35,215 bases of DNA from IMG/VR virus record IMGVR_UViG_3300050821_001027, positions 1-35,215 of that record; one strand, 5' to 3'. How positions within the stretch are numbered: position 1 is the stretch's first letter; each line of letters opens with the position of its first letter. The notes beneath the pieces were generated by a model. That model had not been told where the DNA came from. It did no database searches and worked only from the letters and a program-made list of their open reading frames with translations. The DNA is from a virus. Position numbers and translations under genes: made by a program. This document shows positions 7,780-15,011 of the stretch, piece by piece.

Positions 7780-8147
7780 GCGGGTACTGCGTCCTCAATC
7801 TCAAGCTGAGCGCTCACGATCCACTGACCCTCGTTGTATTTCGCTTTGTACGTGGCACCAACCATCCTGGCCGTATACCACTGAAGCCCGTCACCCAGTG
7901 CCAAGTAAATCAGGAACTTGTCAGCCCCCAGCGTGATCTTGTAATACACCCACGCCTGGAAGTATTGGAACTGCAAGTCATTGAAAGTCCACTGGACATC
8001 CTGCGTCTTCAGGTCACTCCTGAAGCGGTTGCGCTGCTGGTATATGCCAAACTGATCCCCGACATCAGTACGCAGCAACCCAGAGGATGGAGTTATTCCA
8101 TACTGTAGTTGAACCTCGGGCAGGATCAGGGTGGGGTAGTATTGCAT
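7776..8147 (-). CDS. Minor tail protein downstream of tape measure
   Basis: A 123-residue protein with the segments LPEVQLQYG, TQDVQWTFND, DGLQWYTARMVG, and YKAKYNEGQWIVSAQLEIE. It matches the N-terminal domain of the next gene position by position (VQWTxxD, GGLINYQARFVGG, KAKYNEGKWVVTAQLEV). Proteins of this type, beginning with WP.LP or a similar motif and lying directly after the tape measure gene, are common distal tail components of siphoviruses, in the slot of lambda M. The ATG at 8147 shares its A with the tape measure stop (TGATG). The role as part of the tail-to-tip joint is inferred. Confidence 0.7.
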   Translation of the reverse strand: MQYYPTLILPEVQLQYGITPSSGLLRTDVGDQFGIYQQRNRFRSDLKTQDVQWTFNDLQFQYFQAWVYYKITLGADKFLIYLALGDGLQWYTARMVGATYKAKYNEGQWIVSAQLEIEDAVPA

Positions 8148-10852
8148 CAGGGTGTGGGTTGACCCCTCCTAATGTTATAGGACCGCTGGATCGCCAAGCT
8201 GACAGGTCCAGCTCCCTGGTATATGTCCTTTGCAACCCTCTCAGCGGCGCCCTTTATGATGATGTCAATTCCCTGGGCATCGGTCGCGCTGGGTTGTGCA
8301 CTCACCTGAGAGGAGGTGTAGTTGTGAACGTTCACGACCGGACCGCTTGAACCTCCACTGCCACCGGGGGGACGCTGTCCCCTAGTCAGGTCGGACACCA
8401 CCTCTTGCGGGTGCAGCATCGCCATGAAACCACCCGCACCGTCTAACCCGCCGACACGCGCACCCATGCCCGTATCACCACCACCCTCAAAGCTCATGCC
8501 CTCAATGTTCGACACGATGGTGGCAAGGTCTGTTGCCGCAGTCGCAGCCATGGCCAACCCCAGCGGGAAGAACGGTTGCGTAGCAAACGCGGACGCAATC
8601 GCCTGGAACATGTTCATCGTCGCTGATGCGATGGCAAAACTCTTTTGGATGTCGAACATCGCCTTGTATGCACCGCTCTGCTTACCGAACATGTCAGAGG
8701 TGATGCCCGTGACTGCAGCAGCAATCTCACTGTAGGAGCCAATCTCGGATTGCAGCAACTGCTGCTGATCCGCCGCGACCTTCTGGGCGTGCGCCTTGTC
8801 CATCGCCTCAAGCTCAGCGTTGGTCATTGTCTTCCACTTGACTGCTTCGTCATGCTCGAGTTTGAACTGGGCAATTTCCTGGGTGATCTGCTTCTTAAGG
8901 TTCGCAATCTCGTCAACCCCCTTAATACCAGTCTGGGACTGTGTCTGGGAGTTCAGCAACTTGGCGCGTGCGACCGTGTATTCCTGGAGTGTAATGATGT
9001 CATGCTTGTACGCAGCATCCAACTCAGCAAGGTCAGCAAGCGTCTTCTCAAATGGATCCTGAGCGGTGCCCTTCAAGTTGAGTTTTAGCATCGCCTGCTG
9101 GAATTGAAGCAGCGTGACAGTGCCCTTCTTCAATCCATCCTCCAACGCAACCAAGTACTCCTCAATCTTGATCGAATTGACCTCCCATGGATACTTGATG
9201 GCGTTGATCAGTGCCACATGCTCAGGGATGATCGTGTTAGCATTGGACAACGCAGCTGTTTGAGCCGTGGTAGCGGTCGTGGCCGCTACAGTCGCAGCCG
9301 TTGCGGCACCGGTCGCATTTGCCAACGCAGCTGTATGGATGCGTGCATCATCAACAGCCTTCTTGAAATCATCACCGGGCGTGGCGGTCATGATCTTGTC
9401 AAACTTGGTATTCAGCTTGTCGATCTCAGCTTCAAACTGTGCGGTATCATACTTGGCATTGTCCATGGCGTTCTTCCACGCTGATGCCACGCTCTGGCCC
9501 GGAGTGACAAGGGCTTTCATGGCCGCTGCAACCGCCACCAACGTGTCGTACACGCGCATGTCCACTTCTGCTATCCTGAGGAACAGGTACTGTCCCGAAT
9601 TGAGGAAACCCTCAAAGAACTGCCACGCCTGCATCGCAAGTTGGATGCCCTGCACCAGGTCCTCACCGAGTGAGACAGCGAAGTCCTTCACCGATGAAGT
9701 GGTGGCACCGTTCGTCTGCATCAGGGTGATAAGTTCTGTGTTCAGCACCTCGAGTACGGGCACCAACTGCGAACCGATCACCGTGAGTATGTTGACAACA
9801 TTGTTCCACAGGATCTGAGCCTGCGCGTTGAACGTCGCCAGCTGTTGATCAGCGACCGTCTGCGTTGCGCCACCCGCATTCTCCATCGCTGTCTGATATT
9901 TGCCTATGGCGTCGCCAAGCCCCAGCATGCTTTGAATTGATGTGAGCGTGCGGGCTTGGAACCCAAGGTCAGAAAGCTCCTTGCGCTGCTGCTCTTGTGT
10001 CAACCCCGCCATGTTACCCTGAAGCATCTTGAGTACGTCACCGAACGGTTTCAGCTGCCCAGCAGCATTGTAGATGCTCATCCCGTATTGCTGCCACATC
10101 TCAGGCTGCTTGACTGCAGACTGTTGGAGGGTTCGCAGCGACATCGCCAGCGCTTGAGCTCCATCCTCAGCAGACTTGCCCGTCTTGGTATATGCTGCGA
10201 TGACCGCAGCACCCTCCTGGAATCCACCGGGCAACATCCTGATCTGAACACCCGCCTGTGCAAGTGCATGAGCGAAGTCCATCATGGTGCCGTTGCCCAA
10301 CCGGGCCGCAGTCGTGAGTGTGTCCGAGACACTCGCCATGTTCTTCGCATTCGTTGCAGCGTCAGCTGACGCCATGCCAACTGCCACAGTCGCCTTAGCA
10401 AGGGCATCAGTGGCCGTCGTCAGTTCAGTATGGGATGCTACCGCAAACGTGTCCGCTACGCCGATTGCAGCCAAAGCCCCAGCTGCGTCCATGCCGTTGT
10501 TTTTTAGGACGCCGTATGCCTTCGCCAACTCCTGAGCGCTGCTCGTCGATTGCCCTGACAGCTGGATCGCCATGTCCTGCATCTTGTCCTTCATGTCGGC
10601 CGTAGCGCCAGACATGTTTGCAGTCGAGTTGACGAAGTCGCCTTCAAAGTCGGCATACGACTTCACGGCGGCAGCACCGATAGCAACAACTGTGGTAGCA
10701 ATGGCAGCTGACGCACCCTCAAACGCAGTCAGCATCTGCTGCGTGATTGTCTGCGTGGCCGACAGGGTGTCCCCCATCGTCTTCAGGTATGCACGACCGT
10801 CGGCTGTCAGTGTGACGACCAGTGTCCCAATTGATTGTGTGTCAGCTCCCAT
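8147..10852 (-). CDS. Tape measure protein
   Basis: The longest gene here (901 residues) sits between the G/GT chaperone and minor tail genes, as expected for a tape measure. Residues about 60-300 resemble the TP901 core family: SYADFEGDFVNSTANMSG, then ELAKAYGVLKNNGMDAAGAL, and QAGVQIRMLPGGFQEGAAV. The centre has several Ala/Thr-rich and charged helical regions and hydrophobic stretches. The C-terminus contains GARVGGLDGAGGFMAMLHP and VVSDLTRGQRPPGG, common in lambda H-like ends. In this family the protein fills the tail tube and sets its length. The usual rule of about 1.5 angstrom per residue predicts a tail of about 135 nm, an inference. It starts immediately after the stop at 10853. Confidence 0.95.
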   Translation of the reverse strand: MGADTQSIGTLVVTLTADGRAYLKTMGDTLSATQTITQQMLTAFEGASAAIATTVVAIGAAAVKSYADFEGDFVNSTANMSGATADMKDKMQDMAIQLSGQSTSSAQELAKAYGVLKNNGMDAAGALAAIGVADTFAVASHTELTTATDALAKATVAVGMASADAATNAKNMASVSDTLTTAARLGNGTMMDFAHALAQAGVQIRMLPGGFQEGAAVIAAYTKTGKSAEDGAQALAMSLRTLQQSAVKQPEMWQQYGMSIYNAAGQLKPFGDVLKMLQGNMAGLTQEQQRKELSDLGFQARTLTSIQSMLGLGDAIGKYQTAMENAGGATQTVADQQLATFNAQAQILWNNVVNILTVIGSQLVPVLEVLNTELITLMQTNGATTSSVKDFAVSLGEDLVQGIQLAMQAWQFFEGFLNSGQYLFLRIAEVDMRVYDTLVAVAAAMKALVTPGQSVASAWKNAMDNAKYDTAQFEAEIDKLNTKFDKIMTATPGDDFKKAVDDARIHTAALANATGAATAATVAATTATTAQTAALSNANTIIPEHVALINAIKYPWEVNSIKIEEYLVALEDGLKKGTVTLLQFQQAMLKLNLKGTAQDPFEKTLADLAELDAAYKHDIITLQEYTVARAKLLNSQTQSQTGIKGVDEIANLKKQITQEIAQFKLEHDEAVKWKTMTNAELEAMDKAHAQKVAADQQQLLQSEIGSYSEIAAAVTGITSDMFGKQSGAYKAMFDIQKSFAIASATMNMFQAIASAFATQPFFPLGLAMAATAATDLATIVSNIEGMSFEGGGDTGMGARVGGLDGAGGFMAMLHPQEVVSDLTRGQRPPGGSGGSSGPVVNVHNYTSSQVSAQPSATDAQGIDIIIKGAAERVAKDIYQGAGPVSLAIQRSYNIRRGQPTP

Positions 10853-11571
10853 TTACTTTTTGGATTGTTTGGCGGCTTTCATCGTCCCCAGGATACCGAA
10901 CCACGCAGCCTTCGAAGCTTCGGCGCGCTTGCGCTTGATTTGAGCAGGAGTCAGTCCTTCTTCGGTATCGTTTGGTTTGTCCTTGAACCGTGTCAGGAAG
11001 TCTTCGAGTTTTAGCGAGTCGCGGTGTTCAGGCTTCAGGGTAGTACGCCGTATTTCAAGCGCAATGCGGGCGAAGAGGAAATCCTCGCGCCGCACTTCTA
11101 AATTCTCCTGAGTCAGGAACTCACGCCATTCGTTGAACTCGGTACTTGTTGTTAAACGTTGGACAACCTGCAGTGGGAGGCCGAGTCGCGCGGCTAAACG
11201 GAACCAGTCTTTGCGCTCGCCTCTGAGTCGTTTTTTACTTTCGCGGCGTCATCGGTCGTGAGACCACTTATCTCACGTGCCTTGTTGAACAGAGCCGTCT
11301 GGACGCGTGCGGGCCATTGTTCGATGGTCGCCAGCGGGACAGACTCGCCGTTCTCGGTGAACAACGCGAGAGCAATCAGTTCGGCCTGGTGGTTGTCGAA
11401 CTCGTTGACGCGGACCGGCTTTCCGGTTGCGTCGAACTGGATTCGCTTTCCACTGGCCGTTAGATGTGCATCGCGCTGTTTGCCGGTCAGTTCGCGCAGC
11501 GTGTATTTCTTGCCGTCGATGGTGACCGGTGTGGTCGCCACGGTTGTCGATAGGACTAGGTCTTCGCTCAT
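10853..11571 (-). CDS. Tail assembly chaperone GT, made by -1 frameshift
   Basis: Reading G from 11571 to the AAC codon ending at 11230, then slipping back one base, gives an open frame to the stop at 10853 (about 114 plus 125 residues). The shifted part starts RLRGERKDWFRLAARLGL and continues with PLQVVQRLTTSTEFNEWREF, which resembles the conserved T segment of phage tail chaperones. I checked this frame codon by codon and found no stop between the slip site and 10853. No ATG opens the T segment on its own (only a GTG at 11095), so frameshifting is the natural way to express it. GT proteins bind the tape measure and recruit tail tube protein, and the tape measure gene follows at once. Confidence 0.85.
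11177..11236 (-). promoter_or_regulatory. Programmed -1 ribosomal frameshift signal
   Basis: On the minus strand the heptamer A AAA AAC lies at 11236-11230, in exact phase with the G reading frame (GTA AAA AAC), which is a strong -1 slip sequence. After a 6-base spacer, bases 11223-11213 (GAGGCGAGCGC) can pair with 11189-11177 (GCGACTCGGCCTC) into an 11-pair stem with two single-base bulges, a plausible stimulatory structure. The minus-one frame is open to the end of the T segment. The slip sequence and phase are seen directly. The stem is a hand-drawn prediction. Confidence 0.85.
11194..11571 (-). CDS. Tail assembly chaperone G
   Basis: The unshifted product is 125 residues from the ATG at 11571: MSEDLVLSTTVATTPVTIDG, then KKYTLRELTGKQRDA, and a helical region with ALFTENGESVPLATIEQWP and ALFNKAREISGL. 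This is the usual look of the G-type chaperone that lies between tail tube and tape measure. An in-frame ATG 69 bases upstream would run into the tail tube gene and is not used here. The leader ACCAACCACACACCCGAATA has no Shine-Dalgarno motif. About twelve residues after the slip site (ending TGSV) are unique to this short form. Confidence 0.85.
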   Translation of the reverse strand: MSEDLVLSTTVATTPVTIDGKKYTLRELTGKQRDAHLTASGKRIQFDATGKPVRVNEFDNHQAELIALALFTENGESVPLATIEQWPARVQTALFNKAREISGLTTDDAAKVKNDSEASAKTGSV

Positions 11572-11602
11572 GGGTGTGTTTATTCGGGTGTGTGGTTGGT
11601 GT

Positions 11603-12031
11603 TTACGAGCCAGCGACGTAGACCGGGGCCGTCTCAACATTGGACGCGTTCAGCAGCGTCGGCATGATCGAGATGTCCGCCTCGGGACGTGCGCCTTCCT
11701 TGATCGCGGAAGGTGTGAAGGAATCCAGGAATCCGTAGAACGCGAGCGTCGAGCTGTCGGGGAACGTCATCGTGATCAGCTGATTCCGGCCGAGCGCGCC
11801 AGCATCGCACTGGGCGAAGATGTCGGGATCGTATGCCACTTTGATCTTCGCGCCCGTGAGGGACTTGAGGATCGCGGCAGCAGCGGTGCGCCACGCGGTG
11901 TTCCGCATGGTGGTGAGGTCGATGCTCTTGCCGATCTGCATGGCAGGAGGGGTGACCTCAATCTCGTAGAACTTCAACGTGCTGTCCGTTGCAAACGAGA
12001 TGATTGTTTGATAACCGTCGTGTAGGAACAT
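11603..12031 (-). CDS. Major tail (tube) protein
   Basis: A 142-residue protein with STLKFYEIEVTPPAMQIGK, a central AKIKVAYDPDIF segment and LITMTFPDSSTLAFYGFLDS followed by EADISIMPT. This beta-rich pattern is typical of siphovirus tail tube proteins, and it sits directly before the G/GT chaperone, where the tube gene belongs. It has one of the few convincing Shine-Dalgarno sequences here (AGGAG, 9 bases before the ATG), which fits a protein needed in high copy. No membrane segment or extra Ig-like domain is visible. Confidence 0.85.
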   Translation of the reverse strand: MFLHDGYQTIISFATDSTLKFYEIEVTPPAMQIGKSIDLTTMRNTAWRTAAAAILKSLTGAKIKVAYDPDIFAQCDAGALGRNQLITMTFPDSSTLAFYGFLDSFTPSAIKEGARPEADISIMPTLLNASNVETAPVYVAGS

Positions 12032-12064
12032 TGTGATATCTCCTGATTATGTTTTTGTTTCGGA

Positions 12065-12529
12065 CTAAACTGGATCGCAAGTGAAGGTCGCGTTGAGTGC
12101 GAAGAACCACCGGCGCTTGGTGCTCTCGGTGATTGGTTCCTGTCCCATGGGCAGCGGTGAACCGCGCGTGATTGCTGGAATGGTGTAAAAGTGGGATGTG
12201 TCGGTCTGCACCGATTGACTGACAACCTTGTCCAAGGCCAGCATGATTGCATCCAGCTGCTGCCACCCACCGTTGTAATCGGTGCTGGTCGCACGCACTT
12301 TGATCTGCACGCCGAATCGCTCGAGGACTAGACCGCTTGCCATGTCGCGTCCTTCCTTAATGCCGGGCATGTCACGTATTGACACGCACTCATCTGGCAC
12401 GTTGTCCCCGTCAGGCATCGATCCTATGTAGCAGGGCCACATGCCAGTCGAACCGGGTAAGACAACCACACCCTTGCTCCTGAGCAGGGCAGCCAAGATG
12501 AACGCCGGGCTTTGAGTCAACGGGGTCAT
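12065..12529 (-). CDS. Tail terminator / minor capsid protein-like
   Basis: A 154-residue protein beginning MTPLTQSPAFILAALLRSKG with ECVSIRDMPGIKEGRD, FGVQIKVRATSTDYN, and WQQLDAIMLALDKVV. The layout (N-terminal helix, then a strand pair, then the GG.W..LD.I...LD.V helix) resembles tail terminator or minor capsid proteins located between gp10-like and tail tube genes. Such proteins cap the tail tube and join it to the head. The ATG overlaps the previous stop (ATGA at 12529). The family call is by resemblance and position. Confidence 0.6.
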   Translation of the reverse strand: MTPLTQSPAFILAALLRSKGVVVLPGSTGMWPCYIGSMPDGDNVPDECVSIRDMPGIKEGRDMASGLVLERFGVQIKVRATSTDYNGGWQQLDAIMLALDKVVSQSVQTDTSHFYTIPAITRGSPLPMGQEPITESTKRRWFFALNATFTCDPV

Positions 12530-12951
12530 ATTGCAGCTCCGGCCATGATGCTCAGGAACTCACCGCGGTGCTCGATTGCGGGACCGATCAGGAACTTGGC
12601 CTTCTGATTCGCACCACGAGTATGGAATCCTTTGTCCCCCGCAGCGATCTGCGCCGCGTACTTCTGGTTGTAATCCTCGCCGTGAGCGGCGTCCATGTTC
12701 TCGTGGACGTAGATGGCATAATTGGCGGTGTATCCAACATCCACCGTGGCGAAGAATCCCTTGCCCTGCAAGCGCGTGTAGGCACTCCCGCGGAGGTTGC
12801 CCTTGTCCACGGGCACGATCAACTGACTGTAGCGCTGCAGCAGCAATCCGCACTTCGTCAGGCCGCGCTCGATCTTCCCACCAATTTGGTCATTGGCGTC
12901 TCGGACCCCTTTGATCAGGTCCTCCATTCCTGTGAGTTGTGCTATGAACAT
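12526..12951 (-). CDS. HK97 gp10-like head-tail joining protein
   Basis: The start at 12951 shares a base with the preceding stop (TGATG). An earlier in-frame ATG at 13023 would lie inside that gene. The 141-residue product has a helical N-terminus (MEDLIKGVRDANDQIGGKIE), then the motif VPVDKGNLRGSAYTRL and NYAIYVHENMDAAHG, followed by AKFLIGPAIEH. This is the pattern of the HK97 gp10-like family (PVDTG.L..S and YA.YVE), which occupies the slot between closure and terminator proteins and is needed for tail completion. No unusual feature is visible. Confidence 0.75.
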   Translation of the reverse strand: MFIAQLTGMEDLIKGVRDANDQIGGKIERGLTKCGLLLQRYSQLIVPVDKGNLRGSAYTRLQGKGFFATVDVGYTANYAIYVHENMDAAHGEDYNQKYAAQIAAGDKGFHTRGANQKAKFLIGPAIEHRGEFLSIMAGAAI

Positions 12952-13298
12952 CAGAGGTAAGCGGTGAGTAGCGTCTCGCTGTTCCGAATGTTGGGCAGCT
13001 GGTTGAAACTCTTGATCTCCCACACGCCTGAGTTCTTCTTGGGCACGGACAAATTGGTCAGCGTTGTGATCGCCCCAAGTCGAAGGAGGTCACCCTCCTT
13101 CATAACACGATCAACATACACGCGAGAAGTTGACCTTTGGGTGCTGCCGTCCTTGGCGATGTACTCGGATACACTGTCCTCCCAGCGGCACTTGATTTGC
13201 ACAGGTGCACCCCACACAGGCTGACCAAACGCATCGGGCGCGGCGGATTGTCCCCACCACACGGCGACTTGCTTCCTCATTCGTGTGATTATGCTCAT
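12951..13298 (-). CDS. Head closure / stopper protein-like
   Basis: The start at 13298 is preferred because it gives an ATGA overlap with the connector stop. An ATG 24 bases upstream is possible. The 115-residue protein begins MSIITRMRKQVAVWWGQSAA and contains a TSRVYVDRVMKEGDLLRLG segment and VWEIKSFNQLPNIRNSETLL. A small beta-barrel with strands around VWEIK and LLTAYL is what closure proteins of the SPP1 gp16 / lambda FII type show, and the position between connector and gp10-like genes agrees. The family is inferred mainly from context. Confidence 0.6.
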   Translation of the reverse strand: MSIITRMRKQVAVWWGQSAAPDAFGQPVWGAPVQIKCRWEDSVSEYIAKDGSTQRSTSRVYVDRVMKEGDLLRLGAITTLTNLSVPKKNSGVWEIKSFNQLPNIRNSETLLTAYL

Positions 13299-13786
13299 GG
13301 GCAGTAGCCCGAAGTCTGACAACGCGGTTGGTACCGGCCCTCATGCGACCCCAGCGAGAATATACCAATTGGCAGGTCGCGCATGAACTGGGGCTTGTTG
13401 TTCTTCGCAGCGAGTCCACCCAGCGTGTCGATTCGCATGGCGTTCTGTCCGTACTGTGAACCCTCAAACCCAGTGCCGACAAACTTTTGGAACGACTGCC
13501 TGACCGAACCGGCAGCTTCCATCTGCACCCTCGGGTCGAGCGTGCAATAGAAGTGCGCCGTCAGCCACCTCTCAATCAGCTCCAAACGTGCGGGTGTGTA
13601 CGCCTGAGAGGGTCGCATCTGCTTGTTGCCCGTGGTTCCGTTCCATGGTGTGCAGCACTCGGTGACGAGTTCATTGGCCACGTCTATGAAAGGATTGAGT
13701 CCCGAGAAGTCAGTGAATACGAGAGTGGGATCCGTCTCAATGATCCCCGCAACTGCCACCCCCGTTGTGCGTCCTGGAAAGCTCAT
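13295..13786 (-). CDS. Head-tail connector (adaptor) protein
   Basis: The ATG at 13786 lies one base after the stop of the upstream gene. An upstream in-frame ATG at 14023 would overlap that gene in a non-coding-like frame and is rejected. The 163-residue protein has a helix ARLELIERWLTAHFYC, then AAGSVRQSFQKFVGTGFEGS and QYGQNAMRIDTLGGLA. The pattern of a helical first half ending LTAHF, with a loop and a YGQ.A..LD..G.L segment, is shared by head-tail adaptor proteins such as HK97 gp6 or the DUF4054 type. It would form the ring under the portal. Confidence 0.65.
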   Translation of the reverse strand: MSFPGRTTGVAVAGIIETDPTLVFTDFSGLNPFIDVANELVTECCTPWNGTTGNKQMRPSQAYTPARLELIERWLTAHFYCTLDPRVQMEAAGSVRQSFQKFVGTGFEGSQYGQNAMRIDTLGGLAAKNNKPQFMRDLPIGIFSLGSHEGRYQPRCQTSGYCP

Positions 13787-13787
13787 G

Positions 13788-14423
13788 TTAGTCCATGAAT
13801 AGTTTGGATGCGGGCACGGGCAATTCCTTGAACGGGAACTGAGTGTACGCCGACTCCGGGTTGCAGTTGAAAATCTCCGTACCAGGAAACACCTGCTGGT
13901 ACGTCTTCGCGAGCTTGTCGAACCCACGGTAGAACTTCTCGTAGACTCGCTGGTTGGGCGGTTCAATGACGCGGTTGTGCCAGTTCGATTCCCGCTCAAG
14001 TCCCAGCTTGCCGTCAAACCCAAGCAGGAACACCCGCTTGGCTCCCATCAGGAGTGCGAGGTGGATGGCACTTGTCCCGCTGCAGCACCCGTAACCGAAG
14101 TAAAGCGAGTCGCCCTCAGCAGTCATTTCCGTCTCATGGCGGGCCATCTTCGAGATGAAGTGGATGTTCTCGTTGATGTACTCGCATTGAGTCACCACAC
14201 GACCATCGAAGTTCTTCAGCTCGTCAGCGTACTTGTTGAACCAGTGCTGATCCGAGAAAAGGCAGATGGAGCAAACTCGGCTTCCGAGCGTGAAAGCCGA
14301 GTTGCATCCAATTGTGTGTTCGCCTTCGATCAGGCCCCAGTCAAATCCCTTCAATGAGGGACCACCGCCAATTATGATGGCGTCCTGACCCTCCCATTCG
14401 CGCTCTGGTTTCCAACGGGGCAT
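13788..14423 (-). CDS. MptE-like / DUF115-type protein
   Basis: A 211-residue protein whose N-terminus reads AIIIGGGPSLKGFDWGLI (Gly-rich GGGPSL at 19-24), followed by IGCNSAF at 38-44 and RVFLLGFDG at 130-138. This pattern belongs to the family named for MptE (6-hydroxymethylpterin diphosphokinase) and for DUF115 proteins of the motility accessory and glycan type. Members occur in phages, often without known function. It sits between a capsid-associated gene and the connector genes, an odd place for an enzyme. With the sugar cassette at 20-23.6 kb it could belong to a virion- or surface-modification pathway. That link is inference. Confidence 0.6.
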   Translation of the reverse strand: MPRWKPEREWEGQDAIIIGGGPSLKGFDWGLIEGEHTIGCNSAFTLGSRVCSICLFSDQHWFNKYADELKNFDGRVVTQCEYINENIHFISKMARHETEMTAEGDSLYFGYGCCSGTSAIHLALLMGAKRVFLLGFDGKLGLERESNWHNRVIEPPNQRVYEKFYRGFDKLAKTYQQVFPGTEIFNCNPESAYTQFPFKELPVPASKLFMD

Positions 14424-14435
14424 CGGCCGGCGTTG

Positions 14436-14903
14436 TTAGGCCAGATCGGCCACGTACTGCTCGACCTCCGACTTCTTGATCGCCTTGGCGTTTGCCGCCC
14501 TGGTGGGATTGTCCTTGTCGGCGACGAAGTAACCTTCATCCGTCTTCGTGACGACGAAGCCCAGCTTCTTGGCCTTGGGGAACTGATCGGTTGCATCCTC
14601 CCCGGCAGGCATCGTAGTGCCCTCGCCAGCGTCGGGTGCCGACGTTTCTGCCTTGGGGGGCGTGGTGACCGCTGCCGGAGTCTTCACGACTGCAGCTGCG
14701 GGGGCCGGCGGTGCCGGCTGCTCGACCTGGATTTCCTCGAACTTGTTCGGGAATGCCGCTTTAAGGTCGACGCGTGTCTTGACGACGCTGCCGACGGCAT
14801 AGACGTTGGGATCAACGTCCGCATTAGTCTTGGCCTTCATCTCACCGGGCACGTTGTGGTGGTGAACGCCGGCCAGTACCTTGAATCCTCTGAGCTTACT
14901 CAT
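14436..14903 (-). CDS. Small capsid-associated protein with Pro/Ala linker
   Basis: A 155-residue protein with an N-terminal FKVLAGVHHHNVPGEMKAK segment and DLKAAFPNKFEEI, which resembles a small protein found next to major capsid genes of several phages. A Pro/Ala-rich linker (about 62-105) and a C-terminal basic-acidic domain (KKLGFVVTKTDEGYFVADK) follow. It is separated from the capsid gene by an intrinsic terminator, which may reduce its level. Leader ATAAACCACACAAAAGAAAG has no clear Shine-Dalgarno. The molecular role is unknown. Confidence 0.65.
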   Translation of the reverse strand: MSKLRGFKVLAGVHHHNVPGEMKAKTNADVDPNVYAVGSVVKTRVDLKAAFPNKFEEIQVEQPAPPAPAAAVVKTPAAVTTPPKAETSAPDAGEGTTMPAGEDATDQFPKAKKLGFVVTKTDEGYFVADKDNPTRAANAKAIKKSEVEQYVADLA

Positions 14904-14937
14904 ATGGGTGTCTTTCTTTTGTGTGGTTTATCTAACG

Positions 14938-14974
14938 AAAATGAAAACTGGAGGGGCCGCGAGCGCCCCTCCAG
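14938..14974 (-). terminator. Intrinsic terminator after the major capsid gene
   Basis: On the minus strand CTGGAGGGGC (14974-14965) pairs with GCCCCTCCAG (14957-14948), a perfect 10-base stem with a 7-base loop, followed by TTTTCATTTT (14947-14938). This is a textbook Rho-independent terminator. It lies 37 bases past the stop of the capsid gene and before the ATG at 14903. In many phages such a site partly uncouples capsid from downstream genes. Partial readthrough is likely, because I see no strong promoter between it and the next gene. Confidence 0.85.
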
Positions 14975-15011
14975 ATTACCATGAAACAGCGTCCGTCCGA
15001 CGCTAATTCAA

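Noticed and set aside
11258-12025. 255-codon plus-strand open frame
   Set aside because: It covers the tail tube and chaperone genes on the minus strand and crosses their boundary, which a real gene here would not do.
12560-12853. Arg-rich open frame on the minus strand
   Set aside because: It is a shifted frame inside the gp10-like gene, with a composition expected from frame shadow.
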